A DNA stretch of 64,000 nucleotides from Ephemerocybe angulata (Eukaryota; Basidiomycota; Agaricomycetes; Agaricales; Psathyrellaceae). The stretch covers positions 806,001 through 870,000 of the forward strand of contig JAACJK010000163.1 of NCBI GenBank assembly GCA_013368325.1, given 5' to 3'. The notes beneath the pieces were generated by a model, which saw nothing but the letters and a program-made list of their open reading frames with translations, ran no database searches and was not told the DNA's origin. A program made the translations under genes and the position numbers. This document shows positions 23,572-35,574 of this stretch, one piece after another. Within the stretch, counting starts at the first letter, position 1; each line of letters opens with the position of its first letter.

Positions 23572-24287
23572 TCAGAAGTCTGGCGCTCCGTTGATAGCAA
23601 CGAAGTTCTTGAAAACCTCGGAGAAGTCTCCATACAGATGGAACTCGGTGGCCTGGGAGCTCTGTTCCGTGGCAAGAAGGTTCAGAGAACAGAGCACATT
23701 GAGAAGGCAGAAGACTTACGTTAACGCTCTTAGCGTACATGCCAATGACCTTGACATTGACCTTCTCGCCATTGGTGAAAAGATAGGTGGCCTGGTTCTG
23801 CACGATAATGCCTTCCTTCATGACAAGAACTGCAGTGGGTGGCTCCTGTTAACTGGGCTTATTGAGAAGAGGCTGCTTCGCTTACCGAACTCGATACTGC
23901 CGTGGGCCAAGCCAGATTGGCACTGTCAGATCCTGGCCAAGAGCATTGTATCCCTGAGAGCTGCACGTACGTATGCTCAAACTTTTCGAGGGCGCGGAAT
24001 TGCCACTCGAAGAGCTTCTCCACCGTCTTCTTGCCCCTGTAAGGTGCGTGATTCCCATAGCAGACGGCAATATCGTCGGCCATCGAGTCGAATGGGAGCT
24101 CCTTGGTATCGAATTTGGTATGAGCCTGTTCAAGGTACATGGAGAGGTGAGTTTCCATCCGCTGTCGGAACCCCGTCATAGCCCAATGACATGTACGAAC
24201 ATCAACAATCCAGGCCTTTCCAGCCTCGTACTCGGCTGGAGTAACAGCCGAGATTGGCTGGTCAGGGTGGATCAGATTGAGCTGCAT
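23572..24287 (-). CDS. NTF2/SnoaL-like small protein, second of a tandem pair
   Basis: Starts MQLNLIHPDQPISAVTPAEY at 24287 and ends AINGAPDF. Its segments parallel the neighbour: LPFDSMADDIAVCYGNHAPY, TVEKLFEWQFRALEKFEHT, GSIEF, MKEGIIVQNQATYLFTNGEK and ATEFHLYGDFSEVFKNF. A 44-nt intron occurs at the equivalent position in both copies. A textbook TATATAAAG (minus strand, about 24375-24383) lies about 92 bases before the ATG, suggesting strong or regulated expression. The protein is probably cytosolic. As for its paralog, the fold is supported by pattern and the activity is not known. Confidence 0.78.
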
Positions 24288-24921
24288 AGTGAAACTGTAA
24301 GGGTGGTTAAAGCTTGAATAAAAGTCGTGGGAGTGAGAGGCGAGATGATGGATTGAGTGCAAGACGATCCCGCCTTTATATAGTTTTGGTGTCTCCTTTC
24401 ATTGCCTTACTCCACCATTTCTTTAGGTCGAGGAAAACTCTTTCGAGTGTGGGTTACGGGGAGTCATGCAATGCCGAGTGCTTAGTGGCAAAGGTATAGG
24501 CTATCTCCGCAGCCATGTAGAGGTAGTCTTATGCTTCGGACACCTGGCCATCTCCGGTTCATAGCAGCAAGCTAGTGACCATCGCACTACCTGGGAATTG
24601 TAGCCGCAAGCCGGCCGCCATCAACACACAAATGTGGGCTATCCTTATGAAAGTATAGTTTGCCCTTCAGTGCCAATTACTTTAAACTTATAATCTCACC
24701 GCCTTGCCTCTTCTGATGCAATTCAGAGTCTCTTCAACGCGCCGACGTCAACTGTGAAGGTGCATAGGTCACCGCATAGCGATGTAAGCTTGACACTGGC
24801 TTGAATATGGAAGATGTTAGTGATACAAATGTGGCGTGACTGTGCAAACATCTAGCATGAAGGGCTGAGTTAGTGCACGTCCATCGAAAGTTGAACACAT
24901 TACTTACAAAGATAATTGATG
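24288..24921. other. Promoter of NTF2-like gene and 3' flank of seven-TM gene
   Basis: Contains the TATA box noted for the 23572-24287 gene. No coding pattern seen between about 24400 and 24900. Confidence 0.4.
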
Positions 24922-26964
24922 CTATCTTGAGGTATGATAAGTAGTCGAGTCTTGCAACCTCCACCGCGCCAGAGGGCCCCACCACCAAATCGAGTTCGTG
25001 GGTCTTTCGGGTGTTGATTGTCGTGTACGAGGTCCTCGAGGAGGCAGCGGAGACGCTGTTGCCGACACCCTCCGTATCCGGGGAGGTGAGGCCGGTATGT
25101 TGATACGCAAAGCTCCTCTTCTCCTTTCTCTGTCACCAGAGCCCTGCTCGGATGGGATATCTTCTAGTCGTGGGAGCGTGGAGGTCGATGCATGAGGTGG
25201 CTCTTGCTGAGAAGGTCTTCGATCTAAATCACCATCTTCGCTGGACGAGATGGAAGAAAGACATAAGTTGTTCTGCAAAGACTCTTGCCGTTCCTTCGAA
25301 GATGACTCTTCTGGTCGATCCTGTAGTTCGATCTCATCTTCGTGAGGACCAGTGTTGCGCTTGCGTCCAAGGCGAGGTATTGACAGACTCCTAGTTCTTG
25401 TGGCACCGTCATCCCCGCAACCAGAAGTTCCATGTGTCGGAAGTCTCCAGCCAAAGCTCCCCAATCCCCAGCCAGAGCCCGCAGGAGGTGCTCGGCGCTG
25501 TCCGTTGCGCTCCAACTCCCTAATACGCTGTACACGCTCCTCTGCTTGCTTCCGCGCTGCAGCAACATGCTCCCGACGAATGAAGCCATACCATTCATGA
25601 ACGAACCGTGGCAAAGCGCGCGGCAGGGTAGTGAATGAGATGGCGGATGTCACAGACGCTGTCGAATCTACGGACCCAGTTGGTGAAGGGAGTTGATCGT
25701 CACGCTCAGGCGACTTAGATCGTCTGCGCGTCGCCCGTCGATGTCGGCCCTTGACAAGATTAGTCTCTTCAGGATCATGCGTCGCTGAAGAATGGCCAAA
25801 GACCCCAGACACGCCCCTCCATGCCCTTCTCGCTTTCGACTTCGTTTCCTTCCTTCGCTCACGTGCTTCCCGCCGCCTTGACTCCCTTTTTTCCTCCCTC
25901 CTTAGCTTGTCTTCAAGGTCTTCCTCGGAGGAGAGGCCGCTTCCACTCCCCGCACCGACCCACCACCACCAGCCAAGAAAGCTTTGCCAGAGCACAACTG
26001 CCCACATCAAGCCAGGTAGCCATACGAACTCGTCCTCCTTGTTGACAAAGAGGAAGTTCAGGGCCGTACTGACGACAGCTAAGGACAGAGCGCCTGCACC
26101 GAAGGCCACCGTCCCTCCATCTGTTCTCCAAGCTTGTTTCCGATTGACGAGGAGGCCCCAAATAAAGAGAGCAACGGTGAATAAGAGTGAGAGCGTTGCG
26201 TTGCAAACGTTGCGGACTGCTGAGGCGATATTGTTGATGTTAGTGTCAGTGCTGATAGGGACTAGTTGCATGACTGCAGCTACAACAGCTAGCGGGCCTA
26301 GAGAAGGATCAGAGGGTTGGAGAGCTCATACAACGTGAAGCCGCATACCCAGAAGCGCAAATATGAGTCTTCCTTCCAGCCTAGATGGATACAGCAGAGT
26401 CAAGAATTGGATGTGTGTGATCTATAAAGATTCAGAGACTGCTGCCGATCAGGGAGTGCAGAAATACCTGGATAAGCCCAGATGTCGAGGCATTCATTAC
26501 CAACCAGGTCGCTCTTTCCGCCATACTCCACTCATTCGAATCATCTTCGTTGTCGAGTGGTGGTGGAACATTGACGGCAATGTAGTTGAGCATGTATGGC
26601 CAGTTCTCGCTTTCTTCCAGGGTTGAGGAGAGGACAACATGAATCGTAGCGATGAGGGATATAAGCAGCGTGGTCACTCCAGACAGTTGTAGGACGTAGT
26701 TGACCGGGGCAAGTGGCCAGTGATATTGGGCGGTGAACATGAGATGCATGAAAAGAACGGCGACAAGAGTGAGAACAATACCCGTCAAGAGGATCTGGAC
26801 GGGTAGTGAGCAAGCGAATGGGGGGCGATACTGAACATATGGGTCGTGCGTGTATCTGCACATCATTAATTGAGAGGCTCAAGAAACTGCCTGAGTACTC
26901 ACTCCCCAGCTACTAAAGTCGTATAAAGAAGAATTGTCGGGATCCATGGTCGCAGGATGGCCAT
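24922..26964 (-). CDS. Uncharacterised seven-TM membrane protein with long charged tail
   Basis: Starts MAILRPWIPTILLYTTLVAG at 26964, a first hydrophobic segment. Six more follow: PVQILLTGIVLTLVAVLFMH, VLQLSGVTTLLISLIATIHV, LIFALLGPLAVVAAVMQLV, ATLSLLFTVALFIWGLLV, GALSLAVVSTALNFLFV and WLPGLMWAVVLWQSFLGWWW. After a Trp-rich end of the last segment comes a cytosolic tail of about 330 residues, very rich in Arg, Glu and Ser (EEKRESRRREARERRKETKS), with SWGLGSFGWRLP and several Ser-rich stretches. I do not recognise a named family. Seven segments plus a long tail resemble receptor topology, but no GPCR motif is evident. Four exons; the last exon ends at 24922 and could extend by further splicing. 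Confidence 0.75.
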
Positions 26965-27231
26965 TATCGTCGTGGTGGCATGAGAGTTGGGGTTAGGGTG
27001 GCGTCTAAAAATAGAGCTACACCTTACAACGCCCGGCTGCCCAGCCATCAAATTAAGTAAAGCATCACAGCTGTCTCCAGAACACGATGTCACCGTTCGG
27101 GTCAGTGGTCGTGAGGTACACGGGAAATCCCAACAATTTAAAGTTGGCAACCTACTCGAACCTCTCAAGAGAGTCCGACCCCCCCCCAGTGAGCGTGTCA
27201 AGTCGACGAGAACGCAGCCCGCCGTGCGATC

Positions 27232-28059
27232 ATGGGATTGAAGGACCATAAGCCCCTTACGAGGTACAGAGTCATCTCTGGCCTCAGCTGCTTCGTTCTC
27301 GTCTGCTCCTTCATTCTTTTCCTTCTCGTTGGGCTCTCTCTACCAGTTATAAAGCCGGTATACCTCCTCGTATTTCGCTCGAAGGTTGCTCAGGGGATTC
27401 CGACAAGCATAGCGACCGACTTGAAGTTTGGAGTGTGGGGATTGTGTGCCTCGAGGTAGGCAATTGCTCAACTCCAAAGGCTGTTCTGACAGATTCTGAC
27501 GACACTCGATAAGTGCCTTGAAGGAGAATGCTCTGTGCATCGGCCCACAACTGGGATACGAGATCCCCGAAACCGTTGTCGCCCTCACAGGCTTCCCAAC
27601 GAGCATCATCCAGGCCGTGCAGCAAGGCCTAATTGCAGTACTCGTGCTACACCCTATTGCAGCAGGCCTCGTTTTTTTGGCTATGTTCGCATCCCTCTTC
27701 CTTGGTTCTCACGGCTTCTCGATTTTCGTCCTGGTGTTGACCATTCTTGCTGCCCTGGTATCTACGATAGTGCTGGGAGTCGACCTGGGCCTGGTGCTCA
27801 CCGCCAAGAACCGAGTGGCGGAGCTAAATCAATTCAGTCTCGAAATCTTGTTTGGGAATGCGGTATGGATGATGGTCGTGTCGGTCATCCTGGTGTGGGT
27901 GGCCGTTATATTGCTATCTGCCAGGGCTTGTTACTGTTGTGGTGTTAGGAGGTGCGCTTTCAATATGCTCAACATCTTTTTGCATTAACTCACCCGTCCC
28001 CTTTCTCGAACAGACACCACCATCATGACCATCATCACGACCACCACGACCGCTACTGA
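27232..28059 (+). CDS. SUR7/PalI-family membrane protein
   Basis: Four-TM protein of the SUR7/PalI family (eisosome/cortical patch or ambient-pH signalling) in the plasma membrane. TM1 is SCFVLVCSFILFLLVGLSLP. The extracellular loop has LKFGVWGLCAS and, across an intron, ALCIGPQLGY, giving the W...C...C pattern of the family. TM2 to TM4 are LVFLAMFASLFLG, VLVLTILAALVSTIVLGVDL and WMMVVSVILVWVAVILLSA. The last intron is followed by a short exon encoding RHHHHDHHHDHHDRY, a His/Asp-rich tail that could bind metal. Three exons. Divergent from the seven-TM gene with 267 bases between starts. PalI versus SUR7 cannot be decided here. Confidence 0.85.
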
Positions 28060-28821
28060 AGGATAAAGACCACCATCTGCATTCATGACGCGACATGACT
28101 ACTTAACGAACCTTCACGATCCCGGACTCTTCACTGAGCTGTCTACTATCCATTAGTTGCTTACCTCGACTTCGAAATCTCTACCAAATAACTGTCCTGA
28201 GCTTATTCGATTGCTTCTCCCATGGGCTCTCACAACGCCAGCCTGGGTGTCTGACCGTGATGAATACTCGGCGCTGGCCCGACACTCATCCGCTATCCTA
28301 TCACTCTGCCTCTCGAGCTGAGGCATTGTCCAAGTATAAGCATTACGCACTATTTATAAAGCACAGCGCCAGTGGCATCCATAACTGACGCCATTCCTCG
28401 GGTTCTTCAAGTATTTTAGAGGTGACCCAGTCCGAATCGAAATCAGAATGCCTTCGGAGGGCATGCCACAGCGGAAGTTGTCCTTTCTAGACAACTATTC
28501 CGTTCACTTCTCGGTCGCCATACTCATCGCGGGACTCGAGTTCAATATTGAATGGCGAGGAATTGAAGAATTGAGGCTAAGGATGGGTCTTCTTCAGTCC
28601 ACCATCGTCAGTCAACCACTCAATTCTGGAAGCAGCCAATTCATAGCAGTCCTCTCCTCCCCTTTCCGAGCAGTCGGTCTTACGCTCATAATGATTAGTC
28701 GTTAACTTGAAATTGTCATATCGATGCTGTATTCAAAACACACACTTTAAAATACAAGGTACATACTGGTTGTTACACTCGTGGACACGGATTGCGCAAC
28801 AAATACGGTACTGGCAGCTTC
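28060..28821. other. Convergent gap between SUR7-like gene and HUB1
   Basis: Should hold the two 3' untranslated regions. An 85-codon plus-strand frame at 28448-28705 has no family pattern and is not claimed as a gene. Confidence 0.4.
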
Positions 28822-29424
28822 TCAGTACATCTCCAGCGACATTCCATCGTGGATCTCGTAATCTCCAAGTGTGATATGATCCTTGTAAATGGTGTACCTA
28901 TAAGGTGTGATAAACAAGGTCAGATCTTCGTTCTCGGAGACGTGCAGGAAGGTTGTTGCAATATAAGAGAGGGAGTAAAGCCTAAGGAGGGCGCCCTTAA
29001 CGGGGAAGTCATCGGGTAAGGGAACCCGGTCCATGTTGGAGGAGAAGGGTAAAGTTCAAAGCAAAGTTCACGTACCATTTCTTCAGCTGAATCTTGGATG
29101 GGTCGGTGCCCGTTTGTGCGGCGATGAGCTTCTTCAGATCTCCTACAGTGTCATCTGGGCTACACTTGACCCGGACTGTTTGCAGCACAATGTAGGCAGA
29201 CATCGTAATATCACATTTTTGGGATTTTTTTGAAATCCATGAGTCCGCAAGTAGGCAGAGGTGGAAGGAATTCAAGTAGATATGAACCAAATGTCAGCTT
29301 CATTAAACAGCATATCAAGAGGACTCTGACCTTTGCGACCGAGACGATCATTGGCGATAACCTATCAGCAAGTTAGACTGGTTATACCACGACTAAGCTG
29401 CCCGCGTACTTCGATTAGAGGCAT
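28822..29424 (-). CDS. HUB1: Ubiquitin-like splicing modifier Hub1/UBL5
   Basis: Non-conjugated ubiquitin-like protein that binds spliceosomal Snu66/Prp38. Four exons assemble cleanly: 29410-29424 (MPLIE), 29331-29361 ([10 protein letters not shown]), an exon from 29175 with [20 protein letters not shown] and KKW, and a last exon with [20 protein letters not shown] ending LEMY. Two exons are tiny (15 and 31 nt). The protein is about 73 residues, as in other eukaryotes. The usual C-terminal YYx is reduced to a single Tyr before the stop. Divergent from TRAPPC11 with 232 bases between starts. Confidence 0.95.
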
Positions 29425-29656
29425 TGGAATTGGTGGTGGTACCGGTAAAGGAGAGGAAACGGAGATCAAAGCAACCTGGGAAGGGAATGAACGCCGGTGC
29501 ACGGTGGCAGTACAACTATTGGTCAGCATCTATCCCACAACGAGATGATTATATTTCGTGGGCGGCGCTTATACTTAACCTCGACTACGAATTCATGGCG
29601 ACTCGGACTTGAAAGATATAAGCCCCAGCCGCCAACGCGCAAAACTCCCCGGAATT

Positions 29657-32600
29657 ATGAACTCATACCCACCAGAACTGCTGGCGCAGCTTGCGCCAGT
29701 CATGTTCGTCGCCGGCCTCGAAGGACCCCCGAAAGCACCACAAGAATCGGAAACCGGCGCCGCCCAGGCACAGTTGGACCCATTCCAGATCCTATCTATC
29801 AGGCTGAGGGAGGCCCTCGTGAGCCAGAGGAAAGTCGCTGTGTGGCAACCAGATAAGTCGAAGACGTTCCAAGTCGTCCTCGTCGACAAGGAAGTTCGAT
29901 TTCCGCCCCGCAAACTTGTTCCCCCAGATGATCCTCAATATACCAACTCCCATTCTCCTCTCTCTCCCCTTACGCCGTCCTCCCCCCTTTACCCTGATGG
30001 ACTGATTGCGCCAATATGGATTCGAAAGCACACAACTCTCATACCTTCTGTGTTCGTCATGTTCATGAGAATATTCGAATATCCCCCACACGTTTTACGG
30101 TCGCCTCTCGAAGGCCACGATTCGGATAAGGACCGGTTAGAAGAGGAGCGGAAAAGAGATTCAGAGCTAGCTTCCGACATAGCCCAACGCAAGAAGGGAA
30201 CCAATGAGCGAGGCGTCAAATTGACGGTCGTGTTAATGGCGAGTCGACGGCTGTTAGGTATGTCAAATGTTACCAAGTTTGCTTTCAATCATTTTACAGA
30301 CCCTCTTCATATATAGACGATCCTGCGCTAGACTCCAGACTGACCTACATTCGCCGACAAAGTGGCCTCGACTCCAGAGCCGCATTGTTTGTCCTCAGCC
30401 CTGTCAGCACCGCAGAACTTCATGACTTCGTTAGAAGGTACACGATCAACAGAGATTCCGCGCCCTTTTTGCTGAAGAGGATACCCGCAGTCTTCAACAA
30501 GCATTGTACGAGCCAGCTCTGGAGTATTACACTGTGCATTCCAAACGTGTACGACGGAAACGTAATCGACATTCACAAGCAACTGCCTCGTATCCCAACC
30601 CAGCAGTCCAACTTGCGAACCCAAATATATCACGACCACTGCGCCCGGAAGGATGGACTGTCCGGTATGAATACAAGATGGCTTGTTTTGCAGAATTTCG
30701 TGGAGAGGACGAAGTCGCGCTGAAGTAAGAACCTCTCCTTTGCAGCCTCGAAAACTCATTGTTCATGGATATTAGGCATTATCAAGATGCCTATGCGACA
30801 TTAACCATCATGTTCGGGTCGACTGCCATTCTCCCTCCTCGTACGAAGCGTTGGGCTGAAGCCAAAGTCCTGGCTGATTGTATCAATATCAAGGTGAGCC
30901 ATTAGTCCCATTTTTCTGTATACTTGGATTGAACGATTTTGCAAGATTGTGAAACTATACCTATACAACAATGAGCATGCACTCGCGCTATCTCACCACA
31001 ATACTCACATACGTCAATTTGGTGACTTCTCTCGAGGATGGGGTATCGGAGAAGAGACCTATGAATTCTGGAGTTGGATCGCACGGCAGTGAGTGCACGT
31101 ATTGCCCTCAGGACTTTGGATTTCTAATGGTACACTACAGGTATCGAGTGCTTGCAGAGATGATCGACCAAGGCACGCGATCCGGTCTGGTGATTCCAGT
31201 TCACCAACCCACTGCGTCCAGTACTGGGGCAGCACCTGCCCCTCGACCGGCTGGACTACCTGATCTAGATTTCGCAAGGACTCTAGGGATTAACCCAAGC
31301 CATGCACTGCAGCACTCTGGGTTTTACTACTACATGGCCGCGAAATGCACGGATATGAGGCGAGCAAGATTCCAGGCTGCTCTAGAGGCTGAGGTTTGCC
31401 ATCTATGTCCAAATCAATATCTACAGCTCTAACCACCTTCCTATAGAATAATAACAACCCGATCGCTCTATCCCCTGGGTTTCAAAATGAGAAGAAAGTT
31501 GATCATTTAAGCCTGGTGCTTGAGGTAGCATGGTGTTCATTACCTTATTGACTCCGTAATGATACCTCCCCTTCATAGCTATACACCAAAGCATATGAAC
31601 TTTTCAAGAAATATGCCGCAACGCCAGCTTTGGCGAATCAAACTACAAGCAGACTTACCCTCTGGATCGCTACTCGTATCGCAGAAACGCACTACGAAGC
31701 CGGGAAGTTCGACGTAGCTGTCCGGTGCGCTGCACGATCAACTTTCTCACCTCATGACTAACCACCACACCACCACCGCCACAGCTTCTTCGAAAGAATC
31801 GCGAAGACTTATAGGAAAGAGGGATGGCACGCCCTCCTCAAACCTCTCTTGTCGACCTGGTACTCATGCGCCCAGAGAATGGGAGATGTAGAGCTTAGCA
31901 TCAAGCTCTTGATCGAGATGATGGGGCAAGGTACGCGCACTTCATCCATGACTTGGGGTGTGCCATTCATATCAGAAGATCTTGCAGAAAGTGAAGAGCC
32001 TAATGGTTTGGAAGAAGACCTGCTGGCCTTATTTCAGGTATATTTGTTATCTTTTCTAGATGAAAGGCGTACTCATGTGCACCGTAGAGTACAGTACCAT
32101 CGTCTACGGAAGCAGCACTCACATTTGACTTAGCGGGAGCAAGGCCAATATGTAAATGCATTCATCTTGCTCAAGGTTGAAAAGAGTTGACAAGCCTATA
32201 TAGTCGAAACAGATGCTGTGTTCTGGAAAGCTGAGGTTAATGTCGAAGAACCAGCTGCCTTCCAGCTGCCGATCACCGCGCCAACGCGAACTGTTATTTC
32301 TTCTGTGCCATTCTCGTCTCTCGAGATACACATCTCGCATATATCTAATCCCGTCATTGTTCGCCATAGTGCGGAAGCGCAAGAAGAGTCCACTCCATCT
32401 ACCTCGGTTTCAAGGGTCGACCTTGGTATCATCAATTTGGAGGACGGTTTGCAACTGGAGATTGCAGCGAATCTGCGATGGAAGCCTGGAAGTGTGGTGC
32501 TGTTCACCGGGGCTCTAGTTTCTCGTAAACCCGTCACGCTTAGCGTATGAAATTCGTCTATTCCAAGGCTCGATAACTAATCAGCCTAACTTCCCTGCGC

Positions 32601-34433
32601 TTAGATCAAGAAGGTTATCTTTAACATCGAACAGAACAGCTGGAAGGTCCAGGTCCCAGTGGAACCTCGCCCACCGGTCCTAGGCTCAACTTCGGAACCT
32701 CGCTGGCTACGCTCTCAAGATCCGCCTCGGTTCATCGCAGTCAAACGCCCGGACCATGCTACAACAGTGTACGCAGACGCAGCCTTCCTCTACTTATCGT
32801 GGCGGACATGCTGACACAACCGCTTCTGCCTACTGGTAGTGTTAAGCCTCGTCCGCACCTTTTCAACGTTTCCGTGATCCACCACGAGCCTGGCTTTCTA
32901 GACGAAGATTATCCGATCGTGATTGAGGTCGTTAATCATGACGACCGGGATTTGGAAGTGATGGCCGATGTTTTGCTACAACCCACCGACATTGACTATG
33001 CAAGTGGGTGCCGATTACCAGAATTACCAAAAGCAATGAAGGCTGACACGTCATGCCTGGATAGTCAATACCATATCCGTAAATGGTGAAACATCGACTG
33101 GACTCATCAAAGATATCCCTTTTGGTGTTTTAGCGCCCGGCGTCCATGCCTCGAAGACACTGCATTTGGCAAGCGGAGGCTCCGGTGGCGACCGCCTGCT
33201 GGATATATCGATTTCTGCGAATACTCCTCAATCCGAAGAAACATCGGGGGAGTCATCGGACGAGGATGAAGATGAGCCGGCATCCCCTGTACAAATAGAC
33301 AAAACAGTGTATCAGGAAACACTCACCGTGCCAACTATCGCACCCTTCGCCGTGGACAGTGCCGTGATGTATGCTCGGACACGAGGAGAATGGCAGGGTC
33401 TAGCTTCCTTAGACACGTTTGCAGAAGATTACTTCGACGAGAGAAAGGGTACCGAAGCACTGGTGAACATCAAATTGGATTGCACAGGACCTTGGGGCGT
33501 ATATATTGAAAATATAACGCTAGATGCTACGGTATGTTACACCTCGCTGCCTCCCGCAATTATAATTGACCTGGAAGGAAAGAGTGCTCCCGAGATCCGT
33601 ATTATGGACTCTTCCGTGGATCTCCCTGACGGAAACCTCTTCCCTGCAGGTATGTTTGATTGCTCGCTGTCGTGGGTGGGTGCTAAATTTCTGGTGTCAT
33701 CTTTACACAGAGTACCTCGCCGGAGATGAACTCAATTTGTCTTGTCGAGTGAACATAGGCGTTCGGGATGACGGCAAAAGCGAGGAGTACTTGTTCCCTA
33801 GCCCAGGAAGATACACAGTCTCATGGCGCCGGTATGCTTGTTATCTTGGTTGACGACACTATTTTGCTAACACTGACGCCCAGAATTTTGCGGGATGGGA
33901 GCCATGGGTCCCTATCAAAGACGACGGTATCCCTTCCTGCCTTGAACCCTCCTGGGGACACCCTCGTCGCTCTCTTCGACATTCCACCTACCGCTACGCT
34001 TCACGTTCCAGTTTCGATGACAGTGACCATCCGAAACTATCACCCCACACGTTCGGCGAATGTTACCGTACAAATGGAGCCTGAGGTAACAGACGGTTTC
34101 ATTGTAGCTGGTCTGCGCAGCGGACGCGTGCCAGTGCTCCTACCTGGAGGAGAGGAGAGACTGGAATGGACATTAATTCCTTTGGAGTGTGGATACCAAA
34201 GTATCCCGCGTATTAGGATCCTTGATAGGAGGAAAGCGATACCTGGTGTTCCAGCGACAACTGAGGAGGTCCCTGTAGACGGAAGTACAGGAGAACCCGT
34301 AAAGTTAATCGACCTTAGACGGGATGAAAGGCGTCTTATCCAAGCAGATGGCCAAGGGGAGGAAGGTGAAGCGACGATTAGATTGTTGGAATCTGGCTCC
34401 AACTTCGGTGGCGTGCTCGTGGTGCCCAGTTGA
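29657..34433 (+). CDS. TRAPPC11: TRAPP complex subunit TRAPPC11 (foie gras domain)
   Basis: Large TRAPPIII subunit acting in ER-Golgi traffic and autophagy. Starts MNSYPPELLAQLAPVMFVAG at 29657. The N-terminal half is helical repeat with KVAVWQPDKSKTFQ, VKLTVVLMASRRLL and LDSRAALFVLSPVS. The foie gras segment has GDFSRGWGIGEETYEFWSWI, YRVLAEMIDQGTRSGLVIPV, DARTLGIN-like NPSHALQHSGFYYYMAAKC and LYTKAYELFKKYAAT. The C-terminal third is beta-sandwich-like with LNPPGDTLVALFDIPPTATL and VTIRNYHPTRSANVTVQMEP, and ends GGVLVVPS. About eighteen introns. Length of roughly 1,200-1,300 residues is right for the family. An acidic insert (GESSDEDEDEPASP) lies near 33250. Confidence 0.9.
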
Positions 34434-34503
34434 ACGCCAATGAGGTAGGATACATGTTTGTGCAGCCTTAATTATGTATTTCCTGCTTATGAAACACCCC
34501 TAT

Positions 34504-35170
34504 TTATACGGTGGTTTTTGAAGGAGAAGAGGTCGGTGGGGGATGCCAGCAATCGCAGATAATGATAGGAGACGAACCTGGAATCTCTGGCATCCACGAT
34601 TCGCGATATTTACAGAAGAATTCTCCCCGAGGGGGAAGCCCTTCCGGGTTCTCAAAGCTACCGTACGTGACATACGTGTTATCGCCAGCGTTTTCCTGGA
34701 AAGGGCGTCGGATGTCGAAAAGCGAACGATTAGTAAATCTGGGAAGGGCCCCAGGGTAGTGCTTACACCATATTCGAGAATGCCGCCTCCGCATGTTCCA
34801 CAAAACTCCCTGAACAGCCTAGTTCCCGACCCATTATCTGATTCGTGCTTCTTTGTCTCGCCTTTAGTGTATTTCAAAGCAGCCTTAGGTACTTTGGTAG
34901 TTATTCCAAAGGCTGACCCAGTCCATTTCTGCCACGTAGTAAAATCAGACGATTTGCCTACGGCATGATAGCGGTATATCGGCGTACCCGGCAGTTCTTG
35001 CAGTAACAAACAGATGTGCGAGCGTCTGTTTCAGGGTTCTCCAAATCGACCACATATTCGATTTCATGACAGTAGCATGACCCAAGGAACGACCTCCTTG
35101 CCTGCTCGCCAGGTTCTGGAGATTTACCCGTCGGAGTATCCGGAGACTCGTATTTTCGCTGGATGTTCAT
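34504..35170 (-). CDS. GFA/CENP-V-type zinc-binding protein
   Basis: Member of the glutathione-dependent formaldehyde-activating (GFA/CENP-V) fold. Starts MNIQRKYESPDTPTGKSPEP at 35170. Zinc-ligand motifs in order are LGSCYCHEIEY, SVCYCKNCR (split by an intron) and EFCGTCGGGILEYG. YVTYGSFENPEGLPP and WMPEIPG are conserved C-terminal pieces. After WMPEIPG the frame runs on about 20 residues to the stop at 34504. These do not look conserved, so the true end may be slightly different. The N-terminal 27 residues are basic and Pro-rich. The substrate is unknown: most fungal GFA paralogs are not proven formaldehyde enzymes. Confidence 0.82.
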
Positions 35171-35574
35171 GGTGGTTGAGGGCGAATGAATTTCCCTACT
35201 GCAGTAGTGTTTAGGTTTCTGTCTTGCTCCGCGTCTAATCAACGACGTCATCAGGAGGGTGGTGTTTATTATGTAAGTATAAGCGCCTGTGCTGGACTTC
35301 CTACAATCATCGCGGGCGCCTCTAGACTCGACTGGAAGACCAAGGAAAGTTAAAGTATAGAGCCTAGTACATGAGATTCAGTACTACATGTTAATTCTGC
35401 ATACTATTGGTACAAGGCAGTTGATCTCTCACCCAGCTTTCGCTGGGACAGAGGCCATGCCAATACGGCTAGGAGTACAGTGTTCGTGATGCACGTGGGG
35501 CAACGGCGTGGCCAAGGCATGGTCCGGGTACACAATCAAAGTCTGGGAAGGAGCTCGGAGTATGAAAGAAGTTG
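35171..35574. other. Spacer between GFA-like gene and kinase gene
   Basis: Contains the promoter of the GFA-like gene and the 3' region of the kinase gene. No coding or structural feature recognised. Confidence 0.4.
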
